Shown: piece by piece, positions 57,881 to 64,000 of the stretch
How the letters are laid out: each line of letters opens with the position of its first letter
Numbering within the stretch: position 1 is the first letter of the stretch
Source: Clostridia bacterium
GTDB taxonomy: Bacteria > Bacillota > Clostridia > Oscillospirales > CAG-272
Direction of reading: 5' to 3'
DNA length: 64,000 bases
Assembly: GCA_017504605.1 (NCBI GenBank)
Contig: JAFVQW010000029.1
Coordinates: 1-64,000, forward strand
Program-made: the position numbers and the translations under genes
The notes under the pieces: generated by a model
The model's database searches: none
What the model saw: only the letters and a program-made list of their open reading frames with translations
Told to the model about the DNA's origin: nothing

Positions 57881-60350
57881 TAATGAGAATTATCAAGGTG
57901 GCTCAGAGGTTAGCCCTAAGACCCGTCTGACCTTCGAGGTGACGGATAAGGCGGAGGGGGCAGGTCTTGTCTTCGACAGCGAGGATAAGAAGCCGAGCGC
58001 TTCGCGCGGGCCCGAGATTACGCCTCCCGAGGAGGAGTTCGTCGTTCCCGACGTCTTCACCGCGGCGGAGGTCTCCGAGGGATACGCTCCCGCACCCCAG
58101 CCGCTTCATATGAGGACAACCTACGTTCCTCGCTTCACCGAGACGAGCGAGAAATACCGTCAGCCTCGCGGCGGCACGGAGAAGCCCGAGGCGGAGGTGA
58201 AGCTCGTTACGGACACCGAGCCTGTGGCGACACCCACCGCGGAGGATAGACCCGACCCGACGGCCGAGCTTGACGGTACGGGCTCTCCCGAGACCCTCGT
58301 TGTAGTCAGCGGAGCGGCAACAGATGCGTCGGCTCTTGTAGACGAGAGCATTAATATTTTCAAGTTTATTCCCGAGGAGGAGCCCGAGCAGACACCCCTT
58401 CCCGAGGAGCCCGCAGTGCAGCCCGAGCCCGAGGCAGAGGAGGAGCCCGAGGAGGTGGAGACTCCCGTAACCGAGGAGCAGCCGACCGAGCCCGTGGCAG
58501 AGCCCGAGCCCGCGGCTCCCGCTTGGCAGCTTATCGAATATGCGCCCGAGGAGGATAGCGGTGCCGACGGCCCGCTCTCCGCTTCACCTATGGTGAAGAA
58601 GGCTCGTCGCTCGGAGTTTATATCCACCGTTCAGCGCGACGATATAAAGGACCGCTTTCTTGATACGATACTTTCGGTTAAGGTGCGCTTGATTGCCGCC
58701 GCGGTTCTGCTTTTTGTCACGCTCGTTATCGGTTCTCTTTCCCTGTTCGGAATCAGGCTCTCGGCCCTTATGGGCCTCGGAGCGGTGTTCGGTGCCGATG
58801 CGGTTATCGAGCTTCAGCTTTGCATTTGCTTTACGCTCCTTGCGCTTCCCGAGCTTATCTCGGCGGTGGCGGCAATCTTTACGCGTAGGCTTCGTCCCGA
58901 GCTTCTTCTTATCGTTTCGCTTTTAGTTATGATTTTGTACACCTCGGTTACCGTTACCTCGGGAGCTATGAGCTACCCTCTTTTCGGCACCGTGTTCGGC
59001 GTACAGGCGCTCTCGGTAATTCTCGGAGCGTTTTATAGAAAAAGGGCTGATTACACCGCCTTCCGCACGGTTTCGAGAAACACCGTGAAGAGCGTTATAG
59101 AGAACCGCCCAACAAGAGAGCTCGAGCGTGAGAATATGGCGCTCGACGGCGTAATCGACGAGTACAAATCCAAGACCTCACGCGTGTTCCGTACTGCGTT
59201 CGTCTCGGACTTCTTCTCGCACGTCGGCTCGTTCTGTGAGAATACGGGGAACGTCCTTCTTCTGCTTATCGCGGGGCTCGGCATCTCGCTTGTTGCGGGT
59301 GCTGCCGCCTTCTTTATCAGCGGTATGTCGGCATCTGTCGGCGTGCAGGCTATGGCACTCGTGTTTATGCTTGCCACTCCGTCCTTCTCTGTGCTTATAC
59401 ATAAGCTGCCCCTCTACCGTCTCTCGATTGAGGCGGGCGGCGAGAGCGGCGCGTTCATAGGCGAGGAGGCGGTGCTCGACTGTGCCGGAGTTGACGTAAT
59501 AACCTACCGCGACACCGAAATTTTCGGTGAGGAGGACGTAACGGTTAAGAAGGTTTACCTCTATGGCAAGGCGTATAATACCGCTAAGGCTATGAAGCAG
59601 ATGTACTCCTTGTTCTCGGTTGTCGGCGGGCCGCTTGAGAGGCTCTTTACCGCCGCGCTTGACAGGAAGTGTCCGCAGGCCGAGGGCGTATCGATTGAGG
59701 ATGACGGTGTCGTCGGCATCTTCGAGGGTAAGACCGTGCACGCGGGCAGCCTTGAATATATGCGCCGCCACGGCGTGCGTATTCCCGACGACGACCACCG
59801 CGTGGGCTCTGCGACCACCGACTCGACGAGGGTGCTCTACGGTGCCGAGGACGGAGAGGTATACGTTAAATTCTTTATCAGATATTCCTTCTCCGAGGAG
59901 TTCACTATGCTTCTTCCTATTTTTAAGGAGCAGGGAATAACTCCGCTCGTATATACTCGCGACCCTAATATCAACAACGAGCTCTTTATGCTTCTTACTA
60001 TGGGTGAGGAACAGATAAGAGTTATGAAAAAGCGTTCTCTGCCCGGTACGGAGGATAAGGTTTACCGCCGTGTCAGCGGCGCGACCGTCACTCTCGGGAA
60101 TAAGGCGGAGGCCGTCAACCTCATACTTCTTTCCAAGCGCTACGAGGCGTTTATGAATACGCTTTCGGTTATGGAGCTTGTGGCGATGATTGTCGGCGCG
60201 GCCCTCGGCGTTCTCCTTTCGGTTATGGGAATGCTTGCCGTACCCGCTCCCGCGCTTGCACTTTGGCAGGCGGCGTGGTGCCTCGCTCTTTATATACTGT
60301 CCGCAAGGAGCTTTGGATTGCAAAAGCGAAGCAGCTTCGATGAGGAATAA
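57873..60350 (+). CDS. P-type-ATPase-like membrane protein lacking the DKTGT phosphorylation motif
   Basis: This 825-residue protein starts with an acidic, Pro/Glu-rich cytoplasmic region of about 250 residues, followed by about six helices (about 270-505). Next comes a stretch aligned with heavy-metal P-type ATPases: MLATPSFSVLIHKLPLYRL, GAFIGEEAVLDCAGVDVITY, then RDTEIF where DKTGT is expected (about residue 542). An N-domain-like GKTVHAGSLEYMRRHGV and a YTRDP in place of TGDN follow, and two last helices (about 765-808). It looks like an inactive paralogue. The GTG at 57873 has GGAGG 6 nt upstream. Confidence 0.7.
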   Translation: MDNNENYQGGSEVSPKTRLTFEVTDKAEGAGLVFDSEDKKPSASRGPEITPPEEEFVVPDVFTAAEVSEGYAPAPQPLHMRTTYVPRFTETSEKYRQPRGGTEKPEAEVKLVTDTEPVATPTAEDRPDPTAELDGTGSPETLVVVSGAATDASALVDESINIFKFIPEEEPEQTPLPEEPAVQPEPEAEEEPEEVETPVTEEQPTEPVAEPEPAAPAWQLIEYAPEEDSGADGPLSASPMVKKARRSEFISTVQRDDIKDRFLDTILSVKVRLIAAAVLLFVTLVIGSLSLFGIRLSALMGLGAVFGADAVIELQLCICFTLLALPELISAVAAIFTRRLRPELLLIVSLLVMILYTSVTVTSGAMSYPLFGTVFGVQALSVILGAFYRKRADYTAFRTVSRNTVKSVIENRPTRELERENMALDGVIDEYKSKTSRVFRTAFVSDFFSHVGSFCENTGNVLLLLIAGLGISLVAGAAAFFISGMSASVGVQAMALVFMLATPSFSVLIHKLPLYRLSIEAGGESGAFIGEEAVLDCAGVDVITYRDTEIFGEEDVTVKKVYLYGKAYNTAKAMKQMYSLFSVVGGPLERLFTAALDRKCPQAEGVSIEDDGVVGIFEGKTVHAGSLEYMRRHGVRIPDDDHRVGSATTDSTRVLYGAEDGEVYVKFFIRYSFSEEFTMLLPIFKEQGITPLVYTRDPNINNELFMLLTMGEEQIRVMKKRSLPGTEDKVYRRVSGATVTLGNKAEAVNLILLSKRYEAFMNTLSVMELVAMIVGAALGVLLSVMGMLAVPAPALALWQAAWCLALYILSARSFGLQKRSSFDEE

Positions 60351-60354
60351 AACT

Positions 60355-60391
60355 CACCTCCGACAGTCTTTTCTGCTGTCGGAGGTGTTTT
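60355..60391 (+). terminator. terminator just before the radical SAM operon
   Basis: CACCTCCGACAG pairs with CTGTCGGAGGTG (12 bp), then TTTT. The next gene's GGAGG follows within a few bases. Confidence 0.8.
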
Positions 60392-60400
60392 GGAGGATAA

Positions 60401-62248
60401 ATGGAACAGAAAAATATATCAAGCGTGCTCAAATCCGTTGAGAAGCCGGGCAGGTACATCGGCGGCGAGTACAACAGAATAATCAAGGATAAGGACAGCG
60501 TAAGCTGTCGCTTTGCCTTTTGCTTTCCCGATACCTATGAGATAGGCATGTCGAACCTCGGTGTCAGAATTCTTTACGACGTTCTTAACCGTGCCGAGGG
60601 GGTCTGGTGTGAGCGCGTTTACGCGCCGTGGGAGGATATGAAGGGGAAAATGGAGGAATACTCTATTCCGCTTACCGCCCTGGAGAGTACAGATGAGCTT
60701 TCAAAATTCGACCTCGTCGCCTTTTCGCTCCAATACGAGATGTGCTATACCACGGTGCTCTCTATGCTTCGCCTCGCGGGCCTTCCCATATGGGCTGGGG
60801 AACGCGGCGAGGACTGTCCCATAATAATCGGAGGCGGCCCCTGCGTTTATAACCCCGAGCCGATTGCCGACTTCTTCGACCTTATTAATATAGGTGAGGG
60901 TGAGGAGGTGCTCCCCGAGATTTGCGCCCTTTATCAAGAGATGAAGGGGGACGGCAGCTATACAAGAGAGGGCTTTCTTCGCCGCGCCGCCTCAATTGAG
61001 GGCGTTTATATCCCCTCACTTTACGAGGTCAGCTACAACCCCGACGGCACAATACGCGAGTATTCTCCGCGATACTCGGATATCCCGAGGAAAATTAAAA
61101 AGCGCATTATCAAAAATCTTGACGAGGCGCCCTATCCCGAGAAGCTCGTTATGCCCTATATCGAGACCGTCCACGACCGCATAGTCCTCGAGGTCTACCG
61201 CGGCTGCATACGCGGCTGCCGTTTCTGCCAGGCGGGAATGGTTTACCGCCCTATAAGAGAGAAGTCACCCGAGGTGCTCTGTAGAAATGCGAAGTGCCTC
61301 TATGAGAATAGCGGCTACGACGAGATTTCTCTTATATCCCTTTCAATCAGTGATTATTCGCGCCTTCCCGAGCTTACCGACGGTCTGCTTTCCTGGACCG
61401 ACGACGCGAGGGTGAGCCTTTCCTTGCCGTCGCTCCGTATTGACAGCTTTTCCGAGGAGCTGATGCGGAAGGTCTCGTCGGTCAGGACGGGCGGCATAAC
61501 CTTTGCGCCCGAGGCGGGCACACAGCGCCTTCGCGACGTTATAAACAAGAACGTCAGCGAGGAGGACCTGCTCCGCTCGGTCGGCATCGCCTTCCGCGGA
61601 GGGAAGAGCAACGTCAAGCTTTATTTTATGAACGGACTTCCCACCGAGACCGACGAGGATATTGCGGGTATTGCCGCACTCGCAAAGAGGGTGGTTCACG
61701 AATACTACACTATGCCGAAGGAGGAGCGCCCGCGTGGCGTCGGCGTTACCGTCAGCGTTTCCTGCTTCGTGCCTAAGCCCTTTACCCCCTTCCAGTGGGA
61801 GAGGCAGGATAGCCTTGAGAGCCTCGAAAGAAAGCAGGAGCTCCTAAAGGGCTTCATTAACGACAAGAAGATTAAGTACAGCTACCACGATGCTCGCGTT
61901 TCCTGCATTGAGGCGCTCCTTGCCAGGGGAGACCGCCGCCTCGCGCCGGCAATTGCGCTTATGGCGGAGGAGGGAGCGATGCTTGAGGCGTGGGACGAGT
62001 ATTTCGACTACGAAAAATGGCTCTCGGCGCTCGAGCGCACGGGAGTTGATATGGACTTCTACACCACGCGCGGCTTCTCGACTGACGAGGTCCTGCCGTG
62101 GGATATTATCGACATCGGCGTAACCAAGCAGTTCCTTCTTCGCGAGCGCGAGCGCGCGTATGAGGAAAAGACAACGCCGTCCTGTATGGAAAAATGCTCG
62201 GGCTGCGGAGCAAATAAGCTCGGAGGTAACACGAGATGGTGCAATTAA
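60401..62248 (+). CDS. TIGR03960-family B12-binding radical SAM protein
   Basis: This 615-residue protein has an N-terminal cobalamin-binding-like domain (FCFPDTYEIGMSNLGVRILY; IIIGGGPCVYNPEPIADFFD). The radical SAM core carries RGCIRGCRFCQAGMVYRPI (about residue 266), whose CxxxCxxC holds the [4Fe-4S] cluster. A C-terminal helical part with MEKCSGCGANK follows. The family is always paired with the DUF2344 gene that follows here (13-nt overlap). The exact RNA or protein target is not known to me. Confidence 0.93.
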   Translation: MEQKNISSVLKSVEKPGRYIGGEYNRIIKDKDSVSCRFAFCFPDTYEIGMSNLGVRILYDVLNRAEGVWCERVYAPWEDMKGKMEEYSIPLTALESTDELSKFDLVAFSLQYEMCYTTVLSMLRLAGLPIWAGERGEDCPIIIGGGPCVYNPEPIADFFDLINIGEGEEVLPEICALYQEMKGDGSYTREGFLRRAASIEGVYIPSLYEVSYNPDGTIREYSPRYSDIPRKIKKRIIKNLDEAPYPEKLVMPYIETVHDRIVLEVYRGCIRGCRFCQAGMVYRPIREKSPEVLCRNAKCLYENSGYDEISLISLSISDYSRLPELTDGLLSWTDDARVSLSLPSLRIDSFSEELMRKVSSVRTGGITFAPEAGTQRLRDVINKNVSEEDLLRSVGIAFRGGKSNVKLYFMNGLPTETDEDIAGIAALAKRVVHEYYTMPKEERPRGVGVTVSVSCFVPKPFTPFQWERQDSLESLERKQELLKGFINDKKIKYSYHDARVSCIEALLARGDRRLAPAIALMAEEGAMLEAWDEYFDYEKWLSALERTGVDMDFYTTRGFSTDEVLPWDIIDIGVTKQFLLRERERAYEEKTTPSCMEKCSGCGANKLGGNTRWCN

Positions 62249-62949
62249 CTCCAAATATGCCGTATATTACGCTTCGTGTCAAGTTCGTCAAGCGCGCAGA
62301 GCTACAGTACATCTCGCATCTCGACCTTGTGCGCACGATGCATAAGATTATAGCCCGTGCGGGACTGCCGCTCTGGTATACTATGGGCTTTAATCCGAAG
62401 CCGAAGATGATTTTCGCCGCTCCGCTCTCTATCGGCACCGAGTCCGAGTGCGAATTTGTTGACATTCGCCTCGTTGACCGCCCACCCGAGGAGGAGGTGC
62501 TCCGCCACCTGAACGCCAATATGACGGAAAATATGCGAGCCGTTGCGGCGTATTATCCCGAGACTAAGCTCACCGACCTTAAATGGCTGAGATACAGAAT
62601 AGCCGTTAAGACCGAGGGGGCGTCGGAGGCCCTTGCCGCCGCGTGTGCCGAGTATCTTCTCGGCGATGAGGTGCTCGTAAAGAAAAAATCACGCGACAAG
62701 CGTAGCGAGGAGCAGCCCTCCGTTAATATCCGCAGCGGAATTCGGGAAATTATCGCGGGCTTTGACGGGGAATGTATTATTCTTGACGCCGTGCTCTCGG
62801 CCGATGCCTCGGCCTTCTTAAATCCCGAGTACGTCGTTTCGGCGCTACGCGGGGCGCTCGGTATTCTCTCGAGCGGAAACCTTTTGGCCGAGTATTATTC
62901 GGTGCTGCGCACCGAGGCCTACCGAGAGGATATGACCCCCTTTGATTAA
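62236..62949 (+). CDS. TIGR03936/DUF2344 radical SAM-associated protein
   Basis: This 237-residue protein has the family opening LRVKFVKRAELQYISHLDLV and HKIIARAGLPLWYTMGFNPK. It is the usual partner of the TIGR03960 radical SAM enzyme and overlaps it by 13 nt. GGAGG lies 9 nt before the ATG at 62236. Its stop overlaps the convergent DUF4363 gene by 4 nt. Confidence 0.92.
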   Translation: MVQLTPNMPYITLRVKFVKRAELQYISHLDLVRTMHKIIARAGLPLWYTMGFNPKPKMIFAAPLSIGTESECEFVDIRLVDRPPEEEVLRHLNANMTENMRAVAAYYPETKLTDLKWLRYRIAVKTEGASEALAAACAEYLLGDEVLVKKKSRDKRSEEQPSVNIRSGIREIIAGFDGECIILDAVLSADASAFLNPEYVVSALRGALGILSSGNLLAEYYSVLRTEAYREDMTPFD

Positions 62950-63305
62950 AAAACAGAGGAAAAATCAACACCGTTCAGCCGCCTTATTTGCACCAACGTA
63001 GCAATGAGGCGGCTGATTGCACTCTCGAGCTCTCCCACCTCGCCCGCGCGCTCGGCTCTTCGGGCTTCCTTAAGGTCTGCCTCAATTTCGCCGAGTGCCT
63101 CGTCGGATACGGTGAAGGAGAGAAATACGCGCTTGCTTGTAAAGAGCTCCTCGGCATCGGCGAGAGCCTCCCCACCGCGGCTTTCTTCAGCCTCTGTGAG
63201 GCTGTCCTCGATTTTTTTGAGTATGCTCGTGCTCGCGTATCCGTTCAGAAGCACGGCGAGCGCGAGAAGGAGAATTGCGGCTGATGAAAGGACTATGCTT
63301 TTCAC
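62946..63305 (-). CDS. DUF4363 family protein
   Basis: This 119-residue protein has one N-terminal helix (SSAAILLLALAVLLNGYAST) that may be a signal anchor. A helical, charged domain follows (ILKKIEDSLTEAEESRGGEA; IEADLKEARRAERAGEVGEL) as in DUF4363. In Clostridia this family usually follows a DUF421 gene, as here, with ATGA overlap. The function is unknown. Confidence 0.88.
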   Translation of the reverse strand: MKSIVLSSAAILLLALAVLLNGYASTSILKKIEDSLTEAEESRGGEALADAEELFTSKRVFLSFTVSDEALGEIEADLKEARRAERAGEVGELESAISRLIATLVQIRRLNGVDFSSVF

Positions 63306-63934
63306 GGTATTTCCTTCCTTATAATATTAATATTACCGTCATCGTTGACGGAGAGGAGAAAAACCTCGTCTGGCGAAAGCTCGGCACGCCCGAGCTGCTC
63401 CCTAATCCAGTCCTCGTCAAGGCCGATTAGCTTTAGCCTTTTTTTATCAAGCGCCCCGTCGATTATTACGGGGTGCGAGACCGTGTCCTTGTCCTCTTCC
63501 TTGACGAATGAGAGCTTTCCGTTTTGCTCGAGTATCGCATAGTAGACCTCGGAGAGCGAGGCTATACCCGATATGCGCATTTCGGCGAGCACCTCGTTTA
63601 CCGATATTCTGTTATCGAGAAGCGCGCTCTGACATAGAGTCCCACGAAAAACTATATATACAGGCTCGCCCTCGATTACTCGCTTGAGTGCCTGGGATTT
63701 GTTTTTCATAGCGGCGAGGGCGATTTCAAGAAACGCGATGAAAAGGCCGGGAACGATAGCGTATGAGAGGGGAATACTCGGGTCGGAGATAGGTATTGCG
63801 GCAATCTCGGAAATTAATAAGGTTGATACAAGCTCGCTGACCTCGAGCTCGCCTATTTGCCTCTTTCCCATAATTTTCAAAAGAAATGACAAAAATAGGT
63901 AGATGATTATGGTCCTTATGAACACTGAAATCAA
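63302..63934 (-). CDS. DUF421 (YetF/YcaP) membrane protein
   Basis: This 210-residue protein has three N-terminal helices (about residues 2-22, 34-50 and 60-78) and the soluble DUF421 domain with KRVIEGEPVYIVFRG and DNRISVNEVLAEMRISG. The family is widespread in spore formers. The TTG start at 63934 is placed by GAGGGGG on its 5' side; a GTG at 63925 is the alternative. It forms a two-gene operon with DUF4363. Nothing was seen in 63935-64000. Confidence 0.9.
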   Translation of the reverse strand: MISVFIRTIIIYLFLSFLLKIMGKRQIGELEVSELVSTLLISEIAAIPISDPSIPLSYAIVPGLFIAFLEIALAAMKNKSQALKRVIEGEPVYIVFRGTLCQSALLDNRISVNEVLAEMRISGIASLSEVYYAILEQNGKLSFVKEEDKDTVSHPVIIDGALDKKRLKLIGLDEDWIREQLGRAELSPDEVFLLSVNDDGNINIIRKEIP

Positions 63935-64000
63935 AAAACCACCCCCTCATTTTAGAGTATTTTAACAAACTTCAAAATTAATACGAAAAAATCGAATTTT

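Overview
The window is a gene-dense, fairly GC-rich stretch of bacterial chromosome. It most resembles a spore-forming member of the Bacillota, class Clostridia, probably an uncultured gut lineage. The evidence is a germination protease (GPR), a SpoIIQ-like M23 protein, an Amidase_3 protein, a SigH-like sigma factor and Clostridia-type families (DUF4364, DUF5662, DUF896, DUF4363, DUF421, TIGR03960/TIGR03936). Strong AGGAGG-type ribosome binding sites and many TTGACA-N17-TATAAT promoters agree. The genus cannot be named from this sequence.

Layout. 1-4.6 kb: the 3' part of a DUF5696 gene and two carbohydrate ABC permeases. 4.7-8.5 kb, opposite strand: a complete MglBAC-type sugar importer. 8.6-11.5 kb: a flavoprotein and a mechanosensitive-channel-like protein. 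11.5-12.9 kb: a small accessory patch with a ribbon-helix-helix protein (57 aa), a divergent SLOG/DUF2493 gene, a hairpin array, tRNA-Arg(CCG) and a partial copy of that tRNA. 12.9-20.4 kb: acyltransferase, serine dehydratase, AlsT-type symporter, homoserine dehydrogenase, SpoIIQ-like protein and a cytidylate-kinase-like protein. 20.4-31.1 kb: argS, yebC, a cysteine-repeat lipoprotein, DUF5662, an ABC exporter, DUF3810, murA and a pyridoxine kinase. 31.5-36.1 kb, minus strand: TIGR04086, yajC and a large helicase-nuclease. 36.4-41.2 kb: serine acetyltransferase, polysaccharide deacetylase, TtcA-like enzyme, amidase and DJ-1. 41.2-53.2 kb: ftsK, cysS, Sel1 protein, VanZ, DUF512, der, obg, nitroreductase and gpr. 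53.4-64 kb: a peptide-binding lipoprotein, DUF4364, a frameshifted sigma factor, a zinc-ribbon protein, rlmB, a P-type-ATPase-like membrane protein that has lost its catalytic motif, two radical-SAM-linked genes, DUF4363 and DUF421.

Most genes are housekeeping and sit in tight operons with 1-8 nt overlaps (der-obg, DUF3810 cluster, cysS-Sel1, rlmB cluster). Serine metabolism recurs: serine dehydratase, serine acetyltransferase and CysRS.

The most unusual material is non-coding. Two copies of one composite element (about 31.3 and 38.4 kb) consist of a 9-nt word, AGTGAAGTT, repeated four times forward and three times inverted, with small hairpins between. The forward words have the same spacing (23, 16, 22 nt) in both copies, and nearly all differences in the aligned parts fall in loops or are compensated base pairs. 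One copy splits what was a perfect bidirectional terminator and is flanked by an 11-bp direct repeat. A third array at 12.3 kb has the same architecture but a different word (TATATCATC). All three lie between convergent transcription units. They are the best candidates here for an undescribed element.
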